A stretch of 64,000 bases of DNA from Onchocerca volvulus. Its lineage: Eukaryota > Nematoda > Chromadorea > Rhabditida > Onchocercidae. The translations under genes and the position numbers were made by a program. The DNA lies in NCBI GenBank assembly GCA_000499405.2, contig HG738138.1, forward strand, positions 10,972,888-11,036,887, in the 5' to 3' direction. The notes under the pieces were generated by a model. It had not been told where the DNA came from, made no database searches, and saw only the letters and a list, made by a program, of their open reading frames with translations. Positions 13,801 to 27,200 of this stretch are shown here, piece by piece (within the stretch, counting starts at the first letter, position 1; every line of letters starts with the position of its first letter).

Positions 13801-16800
13801 TGGAAGGAAATGCGGCCCAGTTCAACAAACAGCCAAGCGGCTTCAAATTGCCATCTATCCGACGAACAGAAACTGAGAAATTGCACCGCCTCACTTTCCT
13901 CTTGCTATGCCTTAAAATTCTCTCTTATCTTACAGGAGAAATATATTCTTTCGTTCATACATCCATCCATCTATCCGTCTGTCCATTATTCTAATACTTT
14001 CTAGATAAGAAACAAACGTTTTTAAGCAGAAACTTTGTCACCACGCCCAATGCTTACAGCATCTATCCAATCAAATCGAATGAATTCTTCTAATCATTAA
14101 GATAAGATAATAAATGGCATCATTCTTATTGTTGAACTACTTTACTTTATGCTAAATAGTTTTATTTTAAAATGAAAATTTTCTCTTTTAAGATTTTTCC
14201 TTAAAAAAAGTATTTAAAGCTTTTTGTTTGCTTGTATATTATTAGTATTTTAATGGTTTATATTTTTCATATTTTATTGAATTTTAATAAGCCATACATA
14301 TATCAATGATCGCCATTCTGGTTCTTTTTTTTTTTTTGTCCTTCTTTTGATATCATTTTGAGCAATTCTCGCACCTGCTTTTTTTTTGACCTTAAAAAAT
14401 GTCAAAAGCTCAACTACTGATTTCTATCATTTATTTTTTTGGCGTGATAAGCAAGTTTAGATAAAAAAGAGTTCGAAATTTTAACGAGAGAATGACTTCT
14501 GGTCATTTCAATTAAGTTTTATAGTAGTTTAGGTCTATGGGATATAAATATTTATGTTAACAGTTTTATGGGATATAAATATTGTTTGATAATTATTTTT
14601 ATATTGTTCAGATTATTTTTAAGTACATTCTTCCTTAATGTAATTCATTACTAATTTAAATATGATAGTATAAGGTCAAGCAGGTTGGATGAAAATACTT
14701 TGAAGTTTTAAACTGCTAAATTGAGGTTCGCTAATCTTAATTAAAAGAGATTAATGAAATTAATAGTAAGTTCATTCCAAACTTAACCCGTGAAAACTTT
14801 TAGTTCTTTTGGATGAAAAAAGTTTGGTCATTTATTTTCTAAAGACATGTTCCAGCATTTGGTCGTTTCAATCTTCATCGTTTCAAAAAATCATTTGTAC
14901 ATTTGAATTACTTATTCGTTTGAATTATTTGAAAAAAAAGTAATTTAAGAAAAAAAAAGAGTAGAAAAAAAGTTTTTTTTTGATCACTTATTCATTAGCC
15001 TGGATCATTTATTTATTTTTTTCAATTTTTTTTCCTTTTGTAAAATTCAATTCATCAATCATAACAAAGATTGAAATCGAATGTGATTCACCGAAATTAC
15101 AACTGTATGGATCACGATTAGAAATCCATTTCAGACTCTTTCTCTTTTACATAAAATTTATAGAATCGTTTCAAAAAACTAATAAAATTCGCGGTATTGT
15201 AAGCAAAATAATCTTAAAGCATTTATTTTTAATATTGAAATGCATCTTACTGATTTGTAAAATGATGCTAAGGCTAAAAATCAATTGAGGGAACAGTATT
15301 TGTGACAGTAAAATGTAGGCGGTATCCTTCTTTGATATATCAAATTACGGGCAACTTTAGATATAATCATTTTCATAGCAGTAGTAATAAAAAAAAGAAA
15401 ATTTTACAATAATAGCATCCTCCGTAGCAATAATCTTTTCTAAGCCAGGACAAATGATTATATAGCCTTTTTTGATAATGTCATCTCAAAATTTTTAGCT
15501 ATCTCTCCCGACACTGCGGGCAAATCAGCAAGTGTTTAATTCAATTTGAACAACAACTGCTTGAATTAGCATTCAATAACAGCATCCACTGATAAATTTT
15601 TCACTAATGAACATAAAGGTGGGCATTAAATTTAATAAAATTGCATATAAGATTGATGGGATTGATTTCAACTGATATTACTTATAAAACAGGAGCTTGA
15701 AATGACTGCTTGATAACAGCTTGATAACATTTGCTTCAGTGAAGAGTCTTTGGTTAATAGAATATTTTGCGTCCGTCACACATTGATATATAGTTTCAAA
15801 ATTTCACTTTAGTACTGAATTAATAATCTTAATTTTCAATAAATTAAAATGCATTCATTAATTCCTTTCATTCATCACTTATATCTCTTACTTGCTTGAT
15901 TTTGAATGCTTAATTGGAATTTTGTATTTTATGAAGAGATAAATAAATAATACTTCATTTTGAATATTAACTTAAAATATATATGAAATCAATTTAATTG
16001 TTGTGTATTTATTTATATATAAGCTTGCTTCAAAGTCACTGCTTTGGCTATAAATTCATTATGAAACGATCATTGAGAAGAGGAAATCTTCACGTTCTAT
16101 CTTATCCATCAGCCTTTAATCTTTTTATCGCTTCCATACTTTACTAATATTCTCTCATTACGTATATATTTAGGAAAATGATCTTATTTCAATATCGGAA
16201 CTCATTGAAACGAATACAATATTTTGGCTTTTGTTACTAAATTTTATTGATTTTATATTTAATTATTAGAATTATGTGGAAAAAATTAAATGCTTACCTT
16301 TTCAAGAAGCCTTACATTGTATGAGAAATGAGAGTAAAATGAGATAAACAATTTGATTTGATATGACAATGCAGAAATAGGACGCTTGCAGCACATGGAT
16401 GGAAATTTTGTGGCCAGAAGCAGAAAATTGTTGCTTAAAGCAAGCGATAATTAACGGCCAAGAGAGCAGCAAAAGGGACATCCAAGCTATGCATTCAGAA
16501 TTCCGAAATTATGCGTATATTCAAAATGTAATCAGTCATTTCATTTATTTGTAATTGAATTTGTTACTTTCAGTTTATCTTTTCTTTGAATTTAGGATCG
16601 TTCAAAGCAGGTATACTATATTTATCTCTGGTATCTTTTCTTCACAATATAGTATGATATCATTTTGTTTTGTTAAACATTAATAATTCAAGTATTTGAT
16701 AGATGTTTATGAATTATAATCTAAATCAAAAATGAAATTGAAATATGGAATATATGGAATAAATATGTATGCACATGTTAGCAATTTCAAGTTATAAAAT

Positions 16801-18100
16801 TCGACCTAACTTAACGCAAAAATAATTAAATTATTAATAGAAAAAAGATCAACTCCAATCTACAATAGCAGTATCTTTTTGATTAATCGTGATTTTCGCA
16901 TTGCTTCAAATTACGCCAATTCGTTAGACGGGGAAATTCCAAAAAAAAAAAAAAAAAAAAAAAGGAAAGAAAATGAACCAGAAATCCCAGAGGACAATTT
17001 TTTCGAATTTGAATTGATCTTTTCTTAATTACGCATTGTTACATAAACAAGGGAAGCATTCAAAATATGACCCGTTTGGGTTATGTTCTCAATACTGAAC
17101 TATTTTTCTTTTATTACTCCTTCCTTATCCTGTGATGTTTGATATGATTTATGAATTCCTAATTATAGGAAAAAATTGATAATTTATGATTACTATTAAC
17201 ATCCTGCGAAAGACTATCCATAAATTTTGTCAATTCTTTTTACAATCTTCAAAAAATTTGAAATCATAAACAGCATAAAGATTTAGTTGGTTTTTAATAT
17301 TATTAAAAAATATTTTTTCAATATAATTTTAAAAATATCATTTTTTTTTTTTACTTACATCCAACATTTTTCAATTTAAATATTATTTTTGGCAATAAAT
17401 TTTGAATTGAGAGAAAATGCTAAAACTTGAAAATTAAATTGGTGAATGTTACTTGCAAGGAAGTAAGTGCTTTTTTTTTTTAACATTCTAAAACAGTATA
17501 CTTTGTACAGTGGATATATACATGAAATGCAGGCACAGAAAAAAAAGTAATTTTAACAAGTAAACAATAATGTAAGTTTTCTTTTGAAACTAAGAATACC
17601 AATTCCTCGAAATTATCTAATTAATTTGATTCTTCCTATCCATATTTTGATTTCATTACTTTCCTTAACATCATCATATTTCCTTTCCCCATCCCTTTAT
17701 ACATTCAGGATTCCAAGATGCTACATAAATTCATACGATAAGATGGTACTTAAGAATCTCGAGGAGCTCTTGAAGTAACAGTAAAGTAAATTCTACTAAA
17801 TGCTACGAATCAGATAAGAGCAACAACTGTCCTGAAATGGAAATTAAACAAAATATCTTCATATATAATAAAAAATAAACATAGAACAAGGCTAATTTTT
17901 TAACATATACAAAGCGTACGATTGCTCTATATCTTTGAAAATAAGAAACTGAATTGATGAATATTTTTAATTTTAAGATAGCTGGACTATCTTCGTATTT
18001 TTGGACGAATGATAGCTAAGCTTATCTCCATTCAAAATTCATTTCAAAAACAATCAAACAATTACTTAATTATTAATTTTACAAAATACCAAAAATGAAG
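10879..18100. other. Long gene-poor AT-rich stretch
   Basis: About 7 kb of very AT-rich DNA with many poly-A and poly-T runs (for example 16940-16962). I could not join any exons in it. It may hold undetected 5' exons of the gene ending at 5925 and the Wnt 3' flank. A patch at 13640-13930 is visibly richer in G and C but has no convincing frame. Confidence 0.5.
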
Positions 18101-18126
18101 AATGCATTCAACGAATCAAATTAAAC

Positions 18127-18318
18127 TTGAAATCAGAGTTTGGCTTACAAGAGTCAGGGCTCAGTGGAATAGCGCGTATTATATATGAAGTGCTGAATAT
18201 GATAACTTTTTTTACTGTGGGGTGGAAAGAAGCACGCACTTGGCCAATAAAGACAGGATCAACAACTGATGAAGCAGCAGGTGTAATTCATACTGATTTT
18301 GAAAAAGGTTTCATAAAA
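18127..18318 (+). pseudogene. ychF: Bacterial-type YchF GTPase fragment, probable Wolbachia-derived insert
   Basis: About 63 codons are open and match the C-terminal third of the ribosome-associated GTPase YchF: FGLQESGL, then MITFFTVGWKEARTWPIK, then AAGVIHTDFEKGFIK. E. coli YchF as I remember it has LGLQEPGL, TYFTAGVKEVRAW and VIHTDFEKGFIRAE in the same order and spacing. The LGLxExGL lead-in is bacterial; animal OLA1 has a different sequence there and FFTAGPDEVRAW next. The frame stops matching at GFIK, three bases from the Wnt stop codon, so the rest of the domain is missing. There is no G domain, start signal or neighbouring bacterial gene, so it is a non-functional remnant. The frame is open but has substitutions at usually fixed positions (Trp for Pro in VGPKE). 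Filarial genomes are known to carry Wolbachia DNA. Confidence 0.8.
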
Positions 18319-18320
18319 AA

Positions 18321-21300
18321 TCAATTGCAGAAATTATGGCTAACAATGGGATGGCATATGTCGCATTTCACTTCGCAGCACCATATGAATTTACAGCGAC
18401 ACTGCTGCTCTTCTACCACACGAACTGTTTTGTAACCTCGTTCACAGCATATCCTGCATCATGGAATTTTCAAATTTTTCAGATTTTTATAAAATTTACA
18501 AATTTCGAAAATTTGATACTTTCCTGGGCGAAATGACTCAAAAATTTCAAGTTCGAAAATTTGAGTTTTCTCGAAATTTTGGATCACCATAAATTCATTC
18601 TTTAAGCTACTATCAATAAATTTTTTCTTGGTATAAAGGTCACAAAAACTAACATATTACACTTATCAAAACATTCGCGACCCTGTGGACTTCGAATATC
18701 GTTTAATTTATCGTCCTTGCAATAATCAAGAGAATCATCCAAATAAACAAGTTCATTGTCCAAGCTCGATTTTTGTTTGGATTTGTGCAAATATCTTCCA
18801 GAACGACTTCCTGTTTTTTCCATTTGCGGCACCAAAGTTTTACCTTCGGGTGATACACTGACCTGAATGTATTTTAAGGTTCATTTCAAAATTCGCTGAA
18901 ACTGCATATTATCAGCCATTCTATAGTTACAAAGTAACCAAAGAAAAAAAGGAATTAAATAAACAAACACTAACTTTGGCAGCATGTAAATACTTTTTCC
19001 GCAGCAATAAACCAACTTCTTCCAGTTTCGGTACAACTTTCCAGCATGTTTGCATCACGCATGACCCACTGATACCATGACACTTACATTCACGATGCAC
19101 GCTGTTTGATACTGCTTTTCGTCCAACTCGATTATTGTGTAAATTCATCATTGAACTGAAATATGATTGAAATGTGAAGCATCTTTTGAAACATCTTTAT
19201 CATTCTTGCAAACTGCTCATGAAGATATTGAAGGGACAGAATCATCAAAATATTAAAATTATTAATCTTCATCAAAGCGCTCTAGAAGGAAGTTCACAAT
19301 ATCGGATATTAAAATTAGTTTGCTTGATTTATCCGCTATTTCGAAAATTTGAATCAGAGCTAGCTTAAGCTGGTCTAGAAAAGTAAGATACAATGAATGA
19401 TGGGAATTTCATGAATTATTGGCAAGTATAAATGGAAATGGTCATACTATGGCTAAATTTATGAAGTCCAACTCGTATCGAAAATATTTTTTCCATACTT
19501 GATTACTTCAGCTGCTTACTATTGTAAATAACATTAATCTGTTTTGTAAATGCAAGCAATTCAAAATTACGTACTTAAAATTAAAAGCTATTTATACTCG
19601 ATTGTTATAAATCAAGTCCATATGATTAGTCATTCTTTTTTTAAAAGGTTGTTATTTATGCAAATGGTTACTGAAATCAAATACTTGACAAATAAGCGAT
19701 TAATGAAGAGAAAGAGAAAGAGAAAAACAGAAAGAGAGAAAGAGAGAGAGAGAGAGAGAGGAAAGAAACAAGTACGAATAAACAAGGTATACAAACAACT
19801 ATCTGTTCTATGTGATCCAAAAAAATGAATGCAAACCGTGCATCGTTAGTACGTGCCAAATCAGCAGCATCCATGAATTTACGTCCAAAATTATTCGCAA
19901 ATTTGATATTATCTGAGCAACCAGACCATTTGAATTGTTTGGTGATACGTCTCTGATCTATACCGCAACTACAACTTGTAATCGTTCCTTGAGCACATGC
20001 TCGTGCCAATGCTCGAATTACTGCCGCAGATGATAAGGCGAATATATAAGCTGATTCTTTACTTCCAACTAAACAATTCAGTAAATCTATTTTGAATTTC
20101 AAAAAGAGCAAGTTAAAATGGCAATAGATCCGAAATTTAACACAAGTATGATGAAATCTATAAAGATTCCTCATTTTCAATATAAAGAAGGATTGCAAAA
20201 CTTTGAAATAAAAACAATCGTTTTCGATTTTTTACTTAAAATGGAAATATTTAATCATAATTAGGAATTATGAATGGACATGATATATCCTATCTTTATA
20301 AGACTATAAAAGATGAAACCTTTATAATTCATGCGATATGATCGAATTCTATCAAGAATACTAGTTGTTCTTCATAAAAATTAATTTTGACTCCAAAAGG
20401 GCACTTAAAAATATACCTTTAAGATGTGAAATAGCGAAACCATTACGACTTGCTGAGCAGTTCCATCGTTGATCATAAAATTGATTTCTGCATTCATATA
20501 CGGCAGCTTTCAAACCTTTTACAATATAACGTATCGCTGTACGATGTCGCAAACACAAATCAGTTTGTCTTCTTGTTAATCCCGGTAGCAAATCACAAAG
20601 GACACCATCATCACGAAATACATTATTTGGAGCATCCAGAAGCACCCTATAACTTTAATTTTCAAATATAAATAAATATTTCCAAGAATCCCATTAGCAT
20701 TCGGATCTTCTAATATTCTAAGCAATAAATATAACCTTCCTAGAAATTTCAATCCATCTATAAAAGTCCAGTTGGACCTGCGTCTCAAGGTTTTGGTCCA
20801 TCCACTGAATGAGAACTGGGCTTCTGCCAGTTTTCCCTATGCTACCTTGATCGGTTGCATATGGTGGCTAGCAAGTTTATCTTCAATTTGAAAAAAAAAA
20901 AAAAAGACTCGAAAAATATGAGCAAATTGGTAATCTGAATATATGCACAATTAATAGTATGTTCCAAACAATCGATTTTTATCTCTTTTTTTTTTCATCA
21001 GATCGAAGCCATGAAGAGGAGTGATAATAGCACAGCAGAAGACAACAAAATATAATTTACAATATACGCTTTATATTTATGGTATTCTTTATATCAACCG
21101 CAATGAGATTTACAACCGAATGTTGCATCACATTGATGTTTTTTAGATCTTTTGACCTTCAAGGACCGTTAAGACATCACCGCCACCAATATTTTGCACT
21201 TGGTGCGCCAAAAATAATACAAATCATAACTTCTTTCATTTGCTGCTATTATTTCATGTTTTACAAAAAGACTCTAAGGTTTCCTATAAAATGGAAATAT

Positions 21301-22537
21301 GAAAATGAACTAGGATATAAGAACTTTTAAATTTAATATTTGATAACAGATCATCACTTACAAAATAAATCGAAGTTCTATTGGTACGACGACTTTTGCG
21401 CTGAGAAAAGAATATTAAGGATGGAGTAAGAGGAAAGTTATTCCTTTGTTATAACTTATCTCAACTTCCTACTTTAAAATTTTAATAACAATTAAAGAAA
21501 GGGTCCTTTGTTAAATTCAACTTAACCAATTAATTACTTTTGCTGCATCACAAAAATCAACTACCTGAAAGCTTTTTTTTAACAGTTATTGAAAAATTAG
21601 AATAACTAGATCAAGAGTACTAAAGTATGCGCTATCTTATTTATTACATATACATTTATTACAAATTAAACTAACCCTTTCCTATCTATGATATCAATGC
21701 AATTTTAAATTGGTACTTCTGAAATTCGACATTGTTATCTTGAAGGAATTTGATTAATTTAGTATTTTCATATGATTTATTAACGTGATGATGATATTTC
21801 ACTTTCATATGTATGATTTAAGCTGATAAGTACTACGAATTACGATTTCCATCATATTTATATTCAATTTAGTATAACAACTATGGTGTCACATAAATAA
21901 CTTTGAAATGAATTTATCATTTTCACATCATCCACTTATTTATTCGCAGGATTATTTCCAGTATTATTATGAAATCGCTATTTAAAACTTGCTTAGCTCA
22001 ACTTCTAATTTAATATAATTACTACGAAATAATTGTTGTTAATGATATAAGGAAGAATGTTATCTACCTAATCTTAACTGATACGAATAATATTATTCTT
22101 ATCAAATTTCATTTCAAATATAAAATGAGAATAGGAATAAAATTAATTTTTCTCTCTTCTTTTTTATTTACCAAACTAATCATTTGTTTCTTTCTATTAT
22201 ACAAATTAAGATTAAGGCACTGAAAAATAATAAAAAAAAAATGTTAACTGAATATGATTAAATAAATAAGTGGAGAAGTTACATAGAATCGTTAAAAATA
22301 AAGTTTAATTTTCACAATTTTATGCCAAATTTTCCTTCTCTATTAAACAATTTTTAACAGATTTAAATTAAGTTCAACAAACCAAATCTCATCAAATATA
22401 CATTTAAATTAATTATTATAAGAAAGAAATAAATTGAAAAAAAAAAAAGAAAAAAGAACTTACCACCAACAGTATGAAAATGAATTGAAAAGGCTGAATA
22501 TTAAGAGAAGTACGCCAACAAAGTAAGACATTCTCAT
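18321..22537 (-). CDS. Wnt family secreted glycoprotein (six exons, complete)
   Basis: Secreted lipid-modified ligand for Frizzled receptors. Exons 22537-22464, 20646-20417, 20068-19837, 19155-18975, 18862-18663 and 18453-18321 join in frame to 349 residues, a normal Wnt length. Exon 1 encodes a signal peptide (MRMSYFVGVLLLIFSLF). Then come LLPGLTRRQTDLC and FYDQRWNCS, the hallmark MMNLHNNRVGRKAV, the lipidation motif CKCHGISGSC with Ser208 as the expected acylated residue, and the Cys-rich end CCERGYKTV and CRCKFIWCCEVKCDIC. The start ATG is 18 bases downstream of TTATTTAG, a plausible spliced-leader site. The first intron is about 1.8 kb. I cannot decide which of the five nematode Wnts it is orthologous to. 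The YchF fragment begins right after its stop. Confidence 0.94.
19708..19772. repeat. GA-rich purine microsatellite in Wnt intron
   Basis: A run of GAAA, GAGA and GA units in the intron between Wnt exons 19837 and 19155. The reading frames across it on both strands come from this low-complexity run. Confidence 0.85.
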
Positions 22538-22557
22538 TGTGAATTTGTTCGTGAGCT
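22538..22557 (-). other. Wnt 5' leader and candidate SL trans-splice acceptor
   Basis: On the minus strand TTATTTAG ends at 22556, followed by an 18-base leader and the ATG of the signal-peptide exon. Nematode pre-mRNAs are often trans-spliced this close to the start codon. Confidence 0.45.
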
Positions 22558-24222
22558 AAATAAGCAGCAATATTAAAAGGACACATATGGTATTTATAAG
22601 AATCGGATCAAAGTAGAATGGATCGTTTGTGGCATTTACAATCATGATAACTGCTGTATCCCCAAGTAATATGGAATGGCGCCGCCTTTTGTTTATTGCT
22701 TTTCATCCGTCCACACTCAGTCTTCTTTCTTTTTCATCTAATCAGGCCAAATAATATTCCCTTCTTATATTGCCCGGAAATCCATAATTCCTATGACATG
22801 AAGAGCATGATCTCCTGGAAATTGTAAATCATCATCAAATAATTCCTTCACCGATCGTTTTCTGACATTAACTCTCACCCATGCTAATAAATGATGTTTT
22901 TATGGCTACAATAAAAATACAATATATACCTTATTTTTCTAAATTTTCAAGAGAAAACTTTTTCTTTTCTCGAAAAAAAAAAAGAAAAAAAAATTCCATG
23001 TAGTTAAGTTCTTAATAGGTAACGTAAATCCAAAAACAGCAGAAGCATTTGTTCGGTTTCTCTACTAAATGAAAAAATCCTGGTGGCAAATGATTCATAG
23101 CTCAAGAAACAAGTTCGTTCAGGACTGAGATTCGATGTTGGCAGATTTATATATTGTTTATCGGCCCCGATATCTAGATCCCTAAACATCTTACTCCAGA
23201 AATATTTGAACCTTTATTCAATTTTTTTTTTGGAATGTTTTCTTGATTCCACCAAATCCACATCTACTTATTGGTGTTTGCAAAATGTAAATTAGATGAA
23301 TGCAAACAGAAAGATTGAATTCAAAAATTTTATCGCTGAGGAAAAAATCTAACAAAATAATGCACAACAATTATTTTAGAATGAAAAAAGGCACTTTTTA
23401 ATGCACTGTGTGATATATATGCATAGATACATATTCAAATAAGGCCTAATCAAAAGAAAAAGTCCGTATACGGCCTTCAACGGAATATGAAAGATCACAT
23501 GAAAATTTAAAAACAAAAAAAACAAAACAAAACAAACAAAAACAAGGACATTACGGCAGAATGAGCTGGACTGACTGCTTGATCTATTGATCTTGATCTT
23601 TTCTAAATATCAAAGAAGCAATCTCCCTCCGCCCTATTTCCCCTCTCGTCCCTCCCACTACTCATGTTTTAAATGTAAGTCAAAAAACCAAGATTAACAT
23701 TTGAATGAAATAAAGTTAAAAAAAAAAAAAGATCATGAGTTGGAACAGAAACTGGAACATACTGATTTGGAATATGATACGGAGAATAATACTCTAATCG
23801 TTAAAATATGAAAATAAGAAAATACGCCACTGGAAAGAACAAATGTAAAGGCTTAATAAAACAATTCATTAAATTCACTAAAGTTTCACAACTTCCCTAC
23901 TTTTAGTGAAATCAGCGAAGTTAAAATGTGCAAAAAGTTATTTGTGTCTCCTATCCGATAAAAAGTGAAAAAAAGACCATATCACGATTCAAGTTTATGT
24001 TTTCATGAAAACTCTATCAACGCTTTTACCTGGCTATAACAATAGCAAAACTTAACCTGAAGGAAATATACAATTCAACCTAATTAATTATATCTTATAG
24101 TCACTACTCATTTTTTGTGATAGACTAGAATACAAAAGGAAACAGAAAGTGAATGAAAATAATATAATACAACGATAATGCAGAAATAATTTTGAAAACA
24201 AAAAAAAAAGCCGTTTCTCATG
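22558..24222. other. Intergenic region between Wnt and the TGF-beta receptor
   Basis: The likely Wnt promoter (about 22560-22900 is less AT-rich than its surroundings) and the 3' UTR of the receptor gene. It holds an A-rich (AAAAC) run at 23508-23545. A 61-codon minus-strand frame at 23189-23004 has no recognisable motif. No exon could be joined. Confidence 0.5.
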
Positions 24223-27200
24223 TTAAACAGATAAGGCCTTCGCTGAACAGTCTTGTTTGGTGGATTCAGAAGTCTGTGAACCACCCAAACCCTTATGCTT
24301 CTGAAAAGCAAATCATGTTGTTCCAAAAATTAGCTTTAACAATAACAAACTAATTAATAACAGCCTTCGATGTTGTCCAGATGCACTGAATAAAATTTCG
24401 AAATTTTCTGAAAAAATAAAAAACGTAATGAACGTACCAAAACCGTATCCTTGATCTTTCTTTTGACACGTAGTGCGGTATGCCGACAATCGATGCTAGC
24501 ACTCCAACATTCGCTTATCAATTCACAGATTTCTTTCAAACATGGCTAAAAGTTGAGTATTTTTAATACTTTTTAGCAAGTTTAAAATTAAAGATTCATG
24601 AATGTTTAGAAAAATTGATTCAAGTAAATTTTAAATCAATAAGGACAGGTGAAAGAATAGGCTGTAAGGAATTATCGGAAAAGTTCGAAAGATGTAATTA
24701 TTGTAAACAAGAAGTGTTAAAGGTCAAGAAGCGCGAAGACAATTTCAAGGCGACCAACAAACCGATAAACATATCTACCGCCAAAACGATAAACATATTT
24801 ACCGCCAAAACGACAAATATGTTTATCATCAAAACGCTCCAAATAAAAGATAAAATGAGGTCGACCAATCATAAGGCGATAAGTTGGATATTATGGAAGG
24901 AGGAGTCTCGAAAGGATTTAAAACATTCGGATTTTCGAGCAAAATCAATTCGGGTTCGAGTATGAGTTCAAGTTCAACTTCGGAGTTCTTATACCGATGC
25001 AGCAACAACAAGTGTATGGAACTCAAAGCAACACACAAGGAACCGACAATTCAGTTGAACAGTATTCTTCTTTGAGTGTGACAAAGGAAAGAATAACACA
25101 GTGATTGATTTGCCTGGATATTTTTTAATAATTGTTTGTAACGAAGAATCCTGTTCCGTCAATCAATAAAACTCTCTTCAAACAATATTTGCCTTTTTTC
25201 CCGACAGTAATACTGCAAAAGAAATTACATCTCTAATCCAAGCATCCTCCAATAATGGCCTCTTGCCTTCGACACAAACAAGTTTACGCATTTGTTCGAA
25301 TGATGGATCCGGATCGACCATACCATCAAATGGTTGCATTGGAGGCCGTGCTTTCAATGACTACAAATAATTTATGTATACGTAATATTTAAATATAAGT
25401 ATACCGAAAATTTCCTTATTAAAAATAAAAAGATCAAATATAAAACATTGAATAATAAACTGACCACTGAATTGTCGGAAATACTTTGATGATCCACTAC
25501 ATTGCTCGAAACATTGGTGATATATCCGGATGCATCAAGATTGGCAATAAATCCAGGCATAAGTTTCGTCGTACCGCTCCCACTGCCACTGCTTCCAATA
25601 CCACTATCACTTTCCGAAGCTCTCGAAAGGCAGTTGTCCTCCTGAAAAACTGTCCTATAAAAATGTCATTTGGCTGATCATATCAGTATTACATCACACC
25701 AGTATTAGAACAGATATCTCTAAACCTTTCATTAAAAATTCACATCAAAATTATCACTGAATGATTTGGTGAGCCAGATTATCAATTTAGCTTTCTTTAG
25801 ATACTGAACTAAATCCACAAGCAAAGCTGGAATCAATGTTTCAATATATAGTGTAATTAAAATAAGCACATGATTAGGGCCTCGGTTTTCTGCTCATTAT
25901 AGAACAGAATTTTTTACCTATCGTCAGCCAGAATTACCGAAATGAAACACTAATTAATGAGCGAAATTTTCTTATTTAAATGAATTATTTGAAATACAAG
26001 TGTAACAGCGGAAAAAAGTATATGACGCGAGGGAAAAATTCCATTTTGAACTGACCTGAATTCGTCGTAGGATTTCCCAAATAACTAGCGCAAATGAATA
26101 AATATCGGCCATTTTAAAATGATGAAAATTTTTAACATTTAAAGATTTATCAAGCACTTCCGGTGCCATATATCGTTTCGTACCCACTTGTATATTTATG
26201 TCCGTTTTAGTTTTCACCATATCTTCACTTAAAATGTGATTTTTTTTTCTTTGATTTTTTTCTTAAAAAGGACTAATTGCTTCCTAATCTCAGGAACTGT
26301 TCAATAACGAACTAAAATCGTGAAGACAACGTTTGAAAAAATATATACTTACGTTAATGCTAATCCAAAATCAGCTATGCAACAAACATAAGGCCTTTTA
26401 ACGATGATATTTTTTGATTTCACATCTCGATGTGCGATAGCCGGTTTCTGTGGTGTGCCAGTTCCATGTAAAGCACTATGCAAATGCTCCAGGCCGCAAA
26501 CTGCACTGAAACTCAAAGCATAGGTAAGAGATTTTCCAATATCATTGGTCAAGAACCAAACTTTCGTAACCAAACATTTCGAGACTTCCACTTTTCCAGA
26601 AAACTTAATTTCATTTTCTACTCTTTTGAGTTTTCATCCCATCGTTGACAATGACAATAAATAATTGCTTCAAAAAGTGAGTCTTACCTATAAGCCAAAT
26701 GTAGAGCTTCGCTCACAGAAAGGGTTTCTCCACGTTGTAAATATTCAAAAAGAGAACCGTAAGCATGAAAATCCGTAATCAGAAGCATTCGAGTGATCGA
26801 ATCTTCACTTCCAATATCCGCAGCAACAAATTCTAAACAAAAAAAAAAAAAAAAAAAAAATTCAATCAACTCTTAGAAATTGTAATCAGTGTTTTTCATT
26901 CATAGCTATAGCTATTACTTAAAGGAACGCTTACGCAATATGTTCTCATGATTTAACATTTGCGTCTGATATATTTCTTTTTCATTTTTCCACGAATCTT
27001 CTTCTGTGGTATAAAATGTCTGAAAAAAAAACTGCTGAAATTAATGTGATTGAATAAATAATACTATTCACAAAATAGACATCATATTGAAGAACAGCAA
27101 ATTACCTTAACAGCAACAATACGATCACCACGATAACATGCCTTCTTAACTTCGCCATAGCGTCCTTTACCCACTACAGACAAGAATTGAAGATCCTGGG

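Noticed and set aside
18336..18536. Plus-strand frame MANNGMAYVAFHFAAPYEF as a second bacterial gene
   Set aside because: It is antisense to the last Wnt exon, whose CRCKFIWCCEVKCDIC motif is unmistakable.
20736..20788. A minus-strand ATG exon (MRRRSNWTFIDG...) as the first Wnt exon
   Set aside because: It fits in phase but gives no signal peptide. The exon at 22537-22464 also fits in phase and encodes a clear signal peptide, so it is preferred.
23004..23189. 61-codon minus-strand frame in the Wnt-receptor gap
   Set aside because: Looks fairly coding-like but has no recognised motif and no splice partners; not enough to call a gene.
24615..24965. 116-codon plus-strand frame with repeated Thr/Ile/Asn
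   Set aside because: Created by the 24-bp tandem repeat in a receptor intron.
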